Source: Brevibacillus brevis (GTDB lineage: Bacteria > Bacillota > Bacilli > Brevibacillales > Brevibacillaceae). Taken from it: 64,000 nt of DNA. The stretch spans positions 5,872,001-5,936,000 of the forward strand of contig NZ_CP041767.1 in the NCBI RefSeq assembly GCF_022026395.1, written 5' to 3'. Below the pieces are notes generated by a model. That model was not told the DNA's origin and did no database searches. It saw only the letters and a program-made list of their open reading frames with translations. This document shows, piece after piece, positions 26,238 through 34,524 of this stretch (within the stretch, counting starts at the first letter, position 1; every line of letters starts with the position of its first letter). Made by a program: the position numbers and the translations under genes.

Positions 26238-26744
26238 TTACAGCTCATTCTGGTGTTGTGCTATTTTAACTGCAACTTTACCTTCCATGTTCTCATCTGA
26301 CGAAAGCGAAACTGTATGCGAACCAGTTCCCCAAGGCGAGCTACTTATTTCAAATTTTTGATTACCATAAGGTGGTACTCTAAAGAACATTTTCTGACTA
26401 CCGGATGAATCAGTAACGGACACTTTGATCTCGTAGGTTCCACTATTATATACCCACACTTTAACCCAACCATAGCCCTCTGGAATATTAAAATTTTTGG
26501 AATCCGTTTTGGCATTCTTAATTGGAACGTCGTCAATCGGTCTTTCAGATCCCATAGGTTCCAATAACTTCATAAAAGATTTTGCGGAATTATCCGGATA
26601 TTTAACCTGATTAACCTTAACGTGACTCTCCGGATATTTTTCTTTTACAACTGCATCATGTGATGATGCCATAGCACTAGATCCAATAGATAGACTGCTA
26701 AGTAAAAGAGCTGCTGCAATTGTACCTTTAACAGATCTTTTCAT
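26238..26744 (-). CDS. Secreted protein of unknown function
   Basis: A 168-residue protein with a clear signal peptide (cleavage near AMASS). The mature part is hydrophilic and ends in a predicted beta-sandwich-like half (GWVKVWVYNSGTYEIKVSV, FFRVPPYGNQ, GSHTVSLSSDENMEGKVAVK). I do not recognise a family. The gene is visibly more A/T-rich than its neighbours, which may mark recent acquisition. GGAGG precedes the ATG. Confidence 0.7.
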   Translation of the reverse strand: MKRSVKGTIAAALLLSSLSIGSSAMASSHDAVVKEKYPESHVKVNQVKYPDNSAKSFMKLLEPMGSERPIDDVPIKNAKTDSKNFNIPEGYGWVKVWVYNSGTYEIKVSVTDSSGSQKMFFRVPPYGNQKFEISSSPWGTGSHTVSLSSDENMEGKVAVKIAQHQNEL

Positions 26745-26951
26745 AATAATCCTCCATCACTAGTAATTTGGAATTATCTTCCTATTAAGTATATTACATG
26801 GCAATAAATGGAAAATCAATAATTAATATGGAAAATATTTGAAAAATGACAGACTCTCATCCCGCCCGATTGGTGGTTGTACAGGAGTAATGCGAAAGGA
26901 AGGTAGAATCACCACATTTTTCGCAAATATCACATTCATTTGAAAAAAACT
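26745..26951. other. A/T-rich gene-free stretch before the met promoter
   Basis: Nothing recognisable besides A/T-rich sequence. The rest of the gap up to 27243 is the methionine promoter, riboswitch and terminator. Confidence 0.5.
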
Positions 26952-26980
26952 TTGACATCCACGTTGATGCAAGATATAAT
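26952..26980 (+). promoter_or_regulatory. SigA promoter of the methionine importer operon
   Basis: Both hexamers match consensus exactly: TTGACA (26952-26957), a 17-base spacer, TATAAT (26975-26980). Transcription would start near 26987, about 50 bases before the riboswitch. Confidence 0.88.
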
Positions 26981-27037
26981 CCAACTATTCGAATAAGGAT
27001 TAGCGATTTTATCTTTCGTTAAAATTTCATAGCACAT

Positions 27038-27142
27038 TCTCTTATGAAGAGAGGTTGAGGGACTGGCCCTATGACACCTCGGCAACCTATCGCAAACGAT
27101 ATGGTGCCAAATCCAGCGGAATTTATTCCGACAGATAAGAGA
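27038..27142 (+). ncRNA. SAM-I (S-box) riboswitch
   Basis: P1 is formed by TCTCTTAT (27038-27045) and ATAAGAGA (27135-27142). Conserved core elements are all present in order: AGAGGTTGAGGGACTGGCCC, ATGACACCTCGGCAACC and GGTGCCAAATCC. It binds S-adenosylmethionine and, when bound, favours the terminator at 27180, shutting off metQNI. Confidence 0.95.
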
Positions 27143-27179
27143 GGTATTGTTGCAGTGTGTTTACATACTCGCAGTTTTC

Positions 27180-27206
27180 GCCTCTTCTGTCGGAAGAGGC
27201 TTTTTT
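27180..27206 (+). terminator. Riboswitch-controlled terminator
   Basis: GCCTCTTC-TGTCG-GAAGAGGC followed by six T, 38 bases after the aptamer and 38 bases before metQ. Confidence 0.92.
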
Positions 27207-27243
27207 CGTTTCCATCTTACATCCAGAGAAAAGGGGTATTTTC

Positions 27244-28074
27244 ATGAAAAAGACTGGTCTACTGCTCACTACACTGCTGCTCGCTGCATCGCTCGTAACG
27301 GCTTGCGGTGGTAAACAAGAAGCTGCGCCTGCTAACGGTGGCACTGCTGCTGAACAAACCTCACTCAAGGTCGGCGTCACTGGCGGCCCGCACGAAGAGA
27401 TTCTCAACAAAGTAAAAGAAGTCGCCAAAGGCAAAGGACTCGACGTCGAAGTCGTCGTTTTCAACGATTACGTACAGCCGAACCAAGCTCTCGATAAAGG
27501 AAATCTCGATGTAAACAGCTTCCAAACCATTCCGTTCTTGGCGAAGTTCAATCAGGATCACAAAACAAAGATCGTCGAGGTCGGAAAAACCGTGACGTAT
27601 CCAATGGGTCTTTACTCCACCAAGCATAAAAAAGTCGAGGATATCCCGGCAGGCGGTGTTGTCGGCATTCAAAACGACCCGACCAACCGAGCACGCGCAT
27701 TGCTGCTCTATCAGGCAGCTGGCTTGATTAAGCTCAAGGATGGCGTGGGTGACAACGCAACACCATTGGACATCGTGGAAAATCCGAAAAATTTGCAATT
27801 CAAAGAGCTGGAGGCTGCTTTCCTGGCACGCTCGCTGAATAACGTAGAGGTTGCTTCGATTAATACGAATTTCGCAATGGAAGCTGGCTACTCTCCGAAA
27901 AAAGACGCGATCTTCGCTGAGAAGGCTGACTCTCCGTACGTGAACATCTTGGCAGTCAACGAAACCAACAAAGACAACCCTGCCGTCAAAAAGCTGGTGG
28001 ACATCTACCGCTCGGAAGAAGTGAAAAAATTCATCGACGAGCGTTTTGAAGGAGCTGTACTGCCGTCCTGGTAA
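27244..28074 (+). CDS. metQ: Methionine ABC transporter substrate-binding lipoprotein
   Basis: A 276-residue NlpA/MetQ-family lipoprotein with lipobox LVTAC. The mature domain begins LKVGVTGGPHEEILNKVKEV, characteristic of MetQ, with YPMGLYSTKHK and GIQNDPTNRARALLL further on. It binds methionine (often D-Met too) outside the membrane. ATG 27244 follows AAAAGGGG; the longer frame runs back into the riboswitch terminator. First gene of metQ-metN-metI; this order is unusual compared with metNIQ of E. coli and B. subtilis. Confidence 0.93.
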   Translation: MKKTGLLLTTLLLAASLVTACGGKQEAAPANGGTAAEQTSLKVGVTGGPHEEILNKVKEVAKGKGLDVEVVVFNDYVQPNQALDKGNLDVNSFQTIPFLAKFNQDHKTKIVEVGKTVTYPMGLYSTKHKKVEDIPAGGVVGIQNDPTNRARALLLYQAAGLIKLKDGVGDNATPLDIVENPKNLQFKELEAAFLARSLNNVEVASINTNFAMEAGYSPKKDAIFAEKADSPYVNILAVNETNKDNPAVKKLVDIYRSEEVKKFIDERFEGAVLPSW

Positions 28075-28116
28075 GATCGACGCCAGGAACATCAAGAACA
28101 ACAAGGAGAACTCGTT

Positions 28117-29154
28117 ATGATACAGCTAACCGATATTCATAAGTCGTATCAAGTAGGAAACAAGCAGGTAAAAGCATTGAAGGGCGTATCCCTGCAGGTG
28201 GAAAAAGGGCAAATCTACGGGGTGATCGGCTTTAGCGGAGCGGGGAAAAGCACCCTGCTCCGTACCATCAACCTGTTGGAGAAGCCAACTAGCGGTTCTG
28301 TGATCGTCAATGGCCAGAACATGCTGACCCTCAAGGAAAAAGAGCTGCGGCAAGCTCGCAAAAAGATCGGGATTATTTTTCAACACTTCAACCTGCTCTC
28401 TTCCTATAATGTCTTTGACAATGTGGCGGAAATCTTGCGGATGAATCGCGTCCCCAAAGATGTCATTAAGCGCAAGGTAGAAGACCTTCTCGGCTTGGTT
28501 GGCTTGTCTGATAAAGCAAATGCTTATCCTTCTCAGCTATCCGGTGGACAAAAGCAACGGGTGGGCATCGCTCGTGCGCTTGCGACTGATCCGGAAATCC
28601 TGCTCTGCGACGAAGCGACTTCCGCTCTCGACCCGCAGACGACCGAATCGATTCTCGAGCTGTTGCTCGACATCAATCGAAAGTTTAACCTGACTATCGT
28701 GCTGATTACACATGAAATGCAGGTCATCAAAAAAATCTGCGACCAGGTAGCTATCATGGAAAACGGTGTCGTCATCGAGCAAGGCTCTGTTCTGGATGTG
28801 TTCAGCAATCCGCAAGAGCAAACGACCCGCAATTTTATCAAAACGGTTTTTGACGATCAGGTACCACAGGAGATTTTGTCCAAGATAAAAGAAACCGGAC
28901 CCGTTTCCAAAATTGTTCGCGTTGCCTTTCGCGGAGATGCCGCTCTCGATCCAGTTCTAGGCACCTTGTCCGCACACTTTCCGATTAGCACCAATCTGTT
29001 GTACGGCTCGATTACGACCATTAAGGGAACGGCGCTCGGCATTTTGCTATTGCACATTTCTGGTGAAGACCAGCCTATTCAAGACGGCATTCGCTTCTTG
29101 CGGGAATCCGTCTACCGCGTAGATATTGTGTCACCAGAGGAGGTGCGGAGCTAA
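28117..29154 (+). CDS. metN: Methionine ABC transporter ATP-binding protein
   Basis: A 345-residue ATPase: Walker A GFSGAGKST, signature LSGGQKQRVGIARAL, Walker B ILLCDEATSALDP, and a C-terminal NIL/ACT-like domain (about 260-345) that in MetN binds methionine and inhibits transport from inside. AAGGAGA precedes the ATG. The stop overlaps the metI start by one base (TAATG). Confidence 0.94.
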   Translation: MIQLTDIHKSYQVGNKQVKALKGVSLQVEKGQIYGVIGFSGAGKSTLLRTINLLEKPTSGSVIVNGQNMLTLKEKELRQARKKIGIIFQHFNLLSSYNVFDNVAEILRMNRVPKDVIKRKVEDLLGLVGLSDKANAYPSQLSGGQKQRVGIARALATDPEILLCDEATSALDPQTTESILELLLDINRKFNLTIVLITHEMQVIKKICDQVAIMENGVVIEQGSVLDVFSNPQEQTTRNFIKTVFDDQVPQEILSKIKETGPVSKIVRVAFRGDAALDPVLGTLSAHFPISTNLLYGSITTIKGTALGILLLHISGEDQPIQDGIRFLRESVYRVDIVSPEEVRS

Positions 29155-29816
29155 TGGAGCGTCTGATTGAAATGATTCCGGTATTCGGGCAATCCCTGCA
29201 AGAGACTGTCATCATGGTCGGGTTTTCGTTGTTCATTGCGACATTGATCGGGATTCCGCTCGGGATTTTGTTGGTCATCACACAGGCGAATCACCTTTTC
29301 CCGAACAAGATCATCTATCACACCCTGAATACGCTCATCAACATTGTGCGTTCACTGCCTTTTATTATTCTTATGGTTGCGATCATTCCTTTTACAGAGT
29401 TGATCGTGGGCACCTCGATTGGGATTGAGGGAGCCATTGTGCCGCTCATCGTCTATACGACACCTTACATCTCACGCCTGATGGAAACGGCCCTGCATGA
29501 CGTAGATCGCGGCGTGATCGAAGCGTACCAAGCGATGGGTGCATCCCGGACGCAGATTATTTTTCGCATCATGCTGCGTGAAGCACGACCTGGCATCGTC
29601 CTCTGCCTGACGATTGCGACCATCGGTTTGATCGGTGCCACTGCTATGGCGGGCGCAGTGGGTGCCGGTGGATTGGGCGATCTCGCCTTGCGATACGGCT
29701 ATCAGCAATGGGATATCGAAGTCATGATCATTACCGTCATTATCCTCGTCGTTTTGGTCCAGCTCATTCAATCGTTGGGTAACTGGGCAGCCCGAAAACT
29801 GAAAAAGAGCGCGTAA
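29154..29816 (+). CDS. metI: Methionine ABC transporter permease
   Basis: A 220-residue permease with five predicted membrane segments and an EAA-type loop (VIEAYQAMGASRTQIIFRI). MetI signatures are NIVRSLPFIILMVAIIPFT and AMAGAVGAGGLGDLALRYGY. It completes the importer; AGGAGGTGCGG before the ATG lies in the end of metN, so translation is coupled. Confidence 0.94.
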   Translation: MERLIEMIPVFGQSLQETVIMVGFSLFIATLIGIPLGILLVITQANHLFPNKIIYHTLNTLINIVRSLPFIILMVAIIPFTELIVGTSIGIEGAIVPLIVYTTPYISRLMETALHDVDRGVIEAYQAMGASRTQIIFRIMLREARPGIVLCLTIATIGLIGATAMAGAVGAGGLGDLALRYGYQQWDIEVMIITVIILVVLVQLIQSLGNWAARKLKKSA

Positions 29817-29825
29817 ATCGAAGAA

Positions 29826-29857
29826 CCCCTGACGAAATCGCTTGTCAGGGGCTTTTT
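29826..29857 (+). terminator. Terminator of metQNI
   Basis: An 8-bp GC-rich stem CCCCTGAC/GTCAGGGG with a C then six T. Confidence 0.9.
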
Positions 29858-29965
29858 TGTAGGTATTTAGACTGATCGTCACTGAAAGTTCGTTGGTATT
29901 TCGCTCGATATTCATGTAGACTTATATATACAAGTCATTTTAATGAGAGGGGCTACTCAAATAAC

Positions 29966-30400
29966 ATGAAAAAACTCATCATGATGTTGGTTGCCGTAAT
30001 GCTCGTACTCGCTCCGGCCGGAGGATTCATTGATCATGCCGATGCGAAAGGTTATAAGTCCGGGAAAAAATCTTTTAACTCTAACACGGCTCCTACCAAT
30101 ACACAAACAACCAACAAAGCCGATTCAAATGTAAACGCAACAACCAATAAAGGTACTACAACAACTCCTGCTGCTACCGCAAGCAAAAGCGGCGGGTTCA
30201 TGAAAGGTCTCCTGATTGGCGGTCTGGCTGGTTTGCTGTTTGGAAGCTTGTTCGCTGATATGGGTATTCTCGGCTCCATCCTTGGCTTCATGATCAACCT
30301 GATGGCGATCCTCGCTGTGATTATCCTGATCCGCAAAGCGTTCGTCTACTTCAAAACCAAGCGCGCGAAAGAACAGGAACTGAACGCATGGAAAAGATAA
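29966..30400 (+). CDS. Exported/membrane protein with Thr/Asn-rich linker
   Basis: A 144-residue protein: signal-like hydrophobic N-terminus (1-26), a polar Thr/Asn/Lys-rich linker (about 28-75), then a Gly-rich double hydrophobic hairpin (about 78-122) and a basic tail. The layout resembles the N-terminal part of bacterial Tim44-like proteins, but the Tim44 domain itself is absent. The end overlaps the start of the next gene by 13 bases, so the two are cotranscribed. Function unknown. Confidence 0.72.
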   Translation: MKKLIMMLVAVMLVLAPAGGFIDHADAKGYKSGKKSFNSNTAPTNTQTTNKADSNVNATTNKGTTTTPAATASKSGGFMKGLLIGGLAGLLFGSLFADMGILGSILGFMINLMAILAVIILIRKAFVYFKTKRAKEQELNAWKR

Positions 30401-30681
30401 CTTTTTCTGAACAAGATATCATTAATGCAATCTGCATTCATGCAGCTAACAAAAAGCAGTTGAAGCCACAAGACATCTCCGTCGAGCTGATGTGGGACGA
30501 GGAGTATGGCTTCTCTGCTGAAATACACTGGATGGATCGCCAACAAATCTTGGTCGAGATTAATATGATTGAAGCGATTCGCTACTACCTGGAGACCCAG
30601 ATGCAGCGGAACCCTTATTCCGCCGGTATCGAGCTGGTATTGGACGACGAAGAAGGTATTATCGCTCATATCACCTACTAA
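30388..30681 (+). CDS. DUF2653 family protein (YxcD-like)
   Basis: A 97-residue acidic soluble protein resembling B. subtilis YxcD. It starts inside the end of the preceding membrane-protein gene, in another frame, with GAACAGGAACTG as a weak ribosome site, so translation is probably coupled. Family function is unknown. Confidence 0.7.
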   Translation: MEKITFSEQDIINAICIHAANKKQLKPQDISVELMWDEEYGFSAEIHWMDRQQILVEINMIEAIRYYLETQMQRNPYSAGIELVLDDEEGIIAHITY

Positions 30682-30788
30682 AGCTTGACCATCGTAAGTT
30701 AACCCAAGGCCAATTTGTTCACACATGTGAGCAGGTTGGCTTTTTCATATTGAATTTGGCTTCATTCCGTTATATACTTTACCTTAGT

Positions 30789-30807
30789 GAAAATGATTAT
30801 CATTGTC
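30789..30807. promoter_or_regulatory. Fur box upstream of the orphan siderophore ATPase gene
   Basis: GAAAATGATTATCATTGTC matches the 19-bp Fur consensus in 16 positions and lies about 50 bases before the GTG start. Confidence 0.82.
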
Positions 30808-30857
30808 TACGTTTATTCATACATGTACATACTTTCCTAAAAAGGAGTTGGCCCATT

Positions 30858-31721
30858 GTGGAGCGCTTATACACGCAAAAGCTGGACATCGGATACGGTG
30901 AGCTTTCCATTGTCAAAGACTTGAACATCAGCATTCCTTCTGGAAAAATCACCGCCCTGGTCGGTGCAAACGGTTCTGGTAAATCGACGATCCTCAAAAC
31001 TCTCGCGCGGATTATGAAGCCAACCGGCGGACAAGTATTTTTGGACGGAAAGTCGATCCATCAGCAATCGACCAAGGAAGTCGCCAAGCAACTTGCGATT
31101 TTGCCGCAAAACCCAACCGCACCCGATGGCTTGACCGTGTCTGAGCTCGTTACCTATGGCCGCTTCCCTCATCAAAAAGGCTTCGGTTCTTTGACCAAGG
31201 AAGACAAGGAAATCGTAAACTGGGCTATTTCCATGACCGGCATGGCAGATTTCCATGATCGTCCGGTTGACCAGCTATCCGGCGGTCAGCGTCAGCGCGC
31301 CTGGATTGCGATGGCCCTGGCGCAAGGAACGGACATCCTGTTCCTGGATGAGCCTACAACTTTCCTGGATATGGCTCATCAGCTGGAGGTTCTCAAGCTC
31401 CTGCAAAAGCTGAATGACGAAGAAAATCGTACGATCGTCATGGTCGTCCATGATTTGAACCACGCAACCCGTTATGCACAGCACATGGTTGCCATCTCTC
31501 GCGGTACCGTCGTCGCTGAGGGAAGCCCTGCTGAAGTCATGACGCCTGAGATGCTGCGTAAGGTATTTAACATCGAAGCAGACATCCTGACTGACCCTCG
31601 CACGGGTGTGCCGCTCTGCCTCCCATATGAGCTATGTCATGCTGTGGATCTAAAGCAACCTAACGAAAACACTACCCAACCTGTTTACACGCAAGAGCGC
31701 AAGCTGGTTGGAGCCAGATAA
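30858..31721 (+). CDS. Iron-siderophore ABC transporter ATP-binding protein (FecE/YusV-like)
   Basis: A 287-residue ATPase of the iron-chelate/B12 class: Walker A GANGSGKST (36-44), signature LSGGQRQRAWIAMALAQ, Walker B ILFLDEPTTFLD. The true start is GTG 30858 with AAAGGAG ten bases upstream; the upstream ATG in frame would put the Fur box inside the gene. No permease or binding protein adjoins it. In B. subtilis the stand-alone ATPase YusV serves several siderophore permeases, and this gene is a good candidate for the same role. Confidence 0.88.
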   Translation: MERLYTQKLDIGYGELSIVKDLNISIPSGKITALVGANGSGKSTILKTLARIMKPTGGQVFLDGKSIHQQSTKEVAKQLAILPQNPTAPDGLTVSELVTYGRFPHQKGFGSLTKEDKEIVNWAISMTGMADFHDRPVDQLSGGQRQRAWIAMALAQGTDILFLDEPTTFLDMAHQLEVLKLLQKLNDEENRTIVMVVHDLNHATRYAQHMVAISRGTVVAEGSPAEVMTPEMLRKVFNIEADILTDPRTGVPLCLPYELCHAVDLKQPNENTTQPVYTQERKLVGAR

Positions 31722-31740
31722 CGGTTAGATTCCGCTAGCA

Positions 31741-31783
31741 AAAAGCCGGTTTTCACCACGTTTTACGGTGTAACCGGCTTTTT
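31741..31783. terminator. Terminator after the orphan ATPase gene
   Basis: A long stem AAAAGCCGGTT/AACCGGCTTTT, with an inner CACC/GGTG pair and T run. Confidence 0.85.
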
Positions 31784-31851
31784 GCTATACCAACCGTTTA
31801 TCTCTCCTCGTTACGTGGCTTAGAAAACCTTGCAGTTAGTCACAACTCAGA

Positions 31852-31876
31852 CATACATATACCCCCTATATGTATG
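31852..31876. promoter_or_regulatory. C-tract palindromic operator upstream of the DJ-1/PfpI gene
   Basis: A perfect 10-bp inverted repeat CATACATATA-CCCCC-TATATGTATG. A/T inverted arms around a run of C are the hallmark of operators for the CsoR/RcnR/FrmR/CstR repressor family (metal, formaldehyde or sulfide sensors). It lies 50-75 bases before the gene start, in promoter position. Confidence 0.65.
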
Positions 31877-31925
31877 ATAGTATTTGTTTGCAAGAAAAAT
31901 ATCCCATTTCAAAGGAGAGATCAGC

Positions 31926-32582
31926 ATGAAGGTTGCCATCTTGCTTTTCGACGGCATCACCGCATTAGATGCAATTGGTCCATACGATGTATTCGCTGCT
32001 ACGTTGAAATGTGAAGTAAAATTTGTCGCTAAGAAAAAAGGGTTAATCAAACTTGATTCCAATATGGGCTATTTACATGCCGATTACAGTTTTTCAGAAG
32101 TTACTTCCGCTGATATTCTTGTTGTTCCCGGTTGCAGTCCGCCCAATTATAAAACCCCTATGAATGACGAAGAAACTCTACAGTGGATTCGCCACATACA
32201 TGAGACGACGAAATGGACTACGTCTGTTTGCAACGGCTCTCTGATTTTGAGTGCCGCAGGCTTGTTACATGGAGCCGTAGCCACTACTCATTGGGGGTCC
32301 TTCGAACTGCTCCAATCTCTTGGTACCATTCCAACAGAGGAGAGAGTCGTTCGTCAGGGCAAAATCGTTACAGCAGCCGGCGTTTCCTCTGGTATCGACA
32401 TGGCACTCCAATTGGTTGCATGGGAATTGGGAGAGGATATGGGCAAAGGAGTCCAGTTGATTTTGGAATACGATCCCCAGCCACCGTTTGACTCGGGTTC
32501 ACCAAAGAAGGCACCTGCTTTATTGGTTGAACAAATAAGAGGGATGTTACAAGAGTTTGCCAAGCGGGAGCCCCGAGTATAA
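31926..32582 (+). CDS. DJ-1/PfpI superfamily protein (isonitrile hydratase-like subgroup)
   Basis: A 218-residue protein with the DJ-1 nucleophile elbow: C102 in TSVCNGS. Other family features are AILLFDGITALDAIGPYDVF at the N-terminus and AAGVSSGIDMAL. Members include glyoxalases, deglycase-like proteins, isonitrile hydratases and the sensory domains of AraC regulators; no AraC domain is present here. ATG 31926 follows AAGGAGAGATC. The C-tract operator upstream hints at control by an electrophile- or metal-sensing CsoR-family repressor (inference). Confidence 0.85.
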   Translation: MKVAILLFDGITALDAIGPYDVFAATLKCEVKFVAKKKGLIKLDSNMGYLHADYSFSEVTSADILVVPGCSPPNYKTPMNDEETLQWIRHIHETTKWTTSVCNGSLILSAAGLLHGAVATTHWGSFELLQSLGTIPTEERVVRQGKIVTAAGVSSGIDMALQLVAWELGEDMGKGVQLILEYDPQPPFDSGSPKKAPALLVEQIRGMLQEFAKREPRV

Positions 32583-32611
32583 ATGAATCAGCACGTTCTA
32601 AAAAATGAAAA

Positions 32612-32653
32612 GGCGACAGCCCAGGGAATGCCTTACTCCCATGGGCTGCCGCC
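32612..32653. terminator. Hairpin between the DJ-1 gene and yclQ
   Basis: GGCGACAGCCCA and TGGGCTGCCGCC pair with one mismatch, then a T-rich tract; the genes on either side converge. Confidence 0.7.
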
Positions 32654-32671
32654 ACTTTCTTTTCTAGCCTC

Positions 32672-33661
32672 TTACCATTTAACTTCTTTCAGAACTTCTT
32701 CTGCCATGCCAGCGGTGGATACCAATCCGCCACCAGACAAGTACCAGTTGCTAGAATCCAAGTAAATGATGTTGCCAGTTTTGAATGCTTTCGTGTTCTT
32801 AATCAGGTCGTTTTCTACCGTTTGCTGTGTAGAAGTAGACACTTCTTTATTCTTGGAAATCGCGTTTCCACGATCAATTACGAACAGGTAGTCTGGATCT
32901 TTTTCTGCGATATATTCAAAGGAAACGCTTTGGCCATGATTTTCTACAGAAATGTTTTTGTCTACAGGCGTAAATCCGAATTCACCGTGCAGGATACCAA
33001 AACGGGAACCGGCGCCGTAAGCGTTCAGCTTGCCTTCGTTAACCATCACGATCAGAGCAGTCTTGCCGCTTGCCGTTGCTTTTGCATTCAATTCTTTGAT
33101 TGATGCATCGATTTTGCCCAGCTCTTCTTCTACTTGTGTTTCTTTACCGAAGATAGTACCCAATGTTTTCATGTTCTCTTTGAAAGATTCCATGTACTTC
33201 GCATTGTCTACACCCATGAAGATGGTTGGAGCAATTTTGTTCAGCTCTTCGTAAGCATCTTGTTGACGACCGGAAATGAAGATCACATCCGGTTTCATTG
33301 CATTGATTTTTTCAAAGTCTGGCTCTTTCAAACCGCCAACGTTTGTGTATTTCGCGTCTTTGAACTTTTCCAGGTACGCAGGAATGTTGGTAGACTGTGC
33401 AACACCTGCTACTTCGATACCCAATTTGTCCAAGGAATCCAGAACACCGAAGTCAAATGCTACAACTGTTTTTGGATTCTTTTTCAGTTTTGCTTCACCC
33501 AATTTATGCTTGATCGTAACTTCCTCGGATGTTTGTACAGCTTCCGGTGCTTTGGTTGCGTCCCCCGCAGTTGTTGCAGGAGCAGCGTTATTGGAGCCGC
33601 ATGCAGCTGTGAATACAGCCAACAGTACTGCCATAAACAGCATGAGTAATTTTTTGTTCAC
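32672..33661 (-). CDS. yclQ: Siderophore-binding lipoprotein (YclQ/FatB-like)
   Basis: A 329-residue lipoprotein with lipobox FTAAC and a cluster A-II/III periplasmic-binding fold (KTVVAFDFGVLDSLDKLGIE, EPDFEKINAMKPDVIFISGR). It resembles B. subtilis YclQ, which binds petrobactin-type catecholates. The start is taken as GTG 33661, because AGAGGTG then sits 7 bases upstream; GTG 33670 would overlap the ribosome site. Last gene of the yclNOPQ-like operon. Confidence 0.87.
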   Translation of the reverse strand: MNKKLLMLFMAVLLAVFTAACGSNNAAPATTAGDATKAPEAVQTSEEVTIKHKLGEAKLKKNPKTVVAFDFGVLDSLDKLGIEVAGVAQSTNIPAYLEKFKDAKYTNVGGLKEPDFEKINAMKPDVIFISGRQQDAYEELNKIAPTIFMGVDNAKYMESFKENMKTLGTIFGKETQVEEELGKIDASIKELNAKATASGKTALIVMVNEGKLNAYGAGSRFGILHGEFGFTPVDKNISVENHGQSVSFEYIAEKDPDYLFVIDRGNAISKNKEVSTSTQQTVENDLIKNTKAFKTGNIIYLDSSNWYLSGGGLVSTAGMAEEVLKEVKW

Positions 33662-33765
33662 TTCTCTCACCTCTATATAGAATGTAAAAGTATATAAAAT
33701 TATTGATAGCTTGCTGATGAAACCCCCGGCAGGCCATCAAAATTTTAACGATAGGAAGATAGAGC

Positions 33766-34524
33766 TTACGCGAAATAAACGCATATTTTGTTCTGTTCAA
33801 TGTCTTCAATATGGATATCCATGTCATAGACATCTTTCAAGATAGGTTGGGTGATGATTTCGTCTGTAGTGCCTTCCTTTACGACCTTGCCATCCTTGAG
33901 AGCGACGATATAATCCGAATAGACGGAAGCAAAGTTGATATCGTGAATGACAATGACAACCGTTTTGCCCCTTTCGTCTACCAAACGTCGCAGCACTTTC
34001 ATGATCTGGACAGAATGCTTCATATCCAAATTGTTGAGTGGCTCATCCAAGAGGACGTATTCCGTATTTTGAGCAACAACCATTGCGATGTAAGCGCGTT
34101 GACGCTGACCGCCACTCAACTGGTCGAGGTACTTGTGTTGAATATCCGTAAGCTCCAAATACTGGATAGCCTCATCTACATACTTCCAATCCTCTTTTGT
34201 CAAATTGCCTTGTGAATACGGGAAGCGACCAAAGCTGACCAGCTCACGAATCGTCAACCGCACCGTAATGTGGTTCGATTGCTTGAGAATCGAGATTTTC
34301 TTTGCCAGCTCACTGCTCTTTGTCTGCCCAATCTCCCGACCCTCAATGAAAACCTCACCTTGATCCTTGGTCAACAGGCGACTAATCATCGACAGCAACG
34401 TACTCTTTCCGGCCCCATTGGGTCCGATGAAGGACGTGATTTTCCCCTTGGCAATTTTCACAGAGACATCTTCCACGACATATTTGCTACCATATAGTTT
34501 TGAGACATTCCGGACTTCGATCAC
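33766..34524 (-). CDS. yclP: Siderophore ABC transporter ATP-binding protein (YclP-like)
   Basis: A 252-residue ATPase with Walker A GPNGAGKST, signature LSGGQRQRAYIAM and Walker B YVLLDEPLNNLD. The start is GTG 34524 with AAAGGAG upstream, overlapping the yclO stop by 4 bases. It drives uptake with YclN/YclO. Confidence 0.9.
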   Translation of the reverse strand: MIEVRNVSKLYGSKYVVEDVSVKIAKGKITSFIGPNGAGKSTLLSMISRLLTKDQGEVFIEGREIGQTKSSELAKKISILKQSNHITVRLTIRELVSFGRFPYSQGNLTKEDWKYVDEAIQYLELTDIQHKYLDQLSGGQRQRAYIAMVVAQNTEYVLLDEPLNNLDMKHSVQIMKVLRRLVDERGKTVVIVIHDINFASVYSDYIVALKDGKVVKEGTTDEIITQPILKDVYDMDIHIEDIEQNKICVYFA

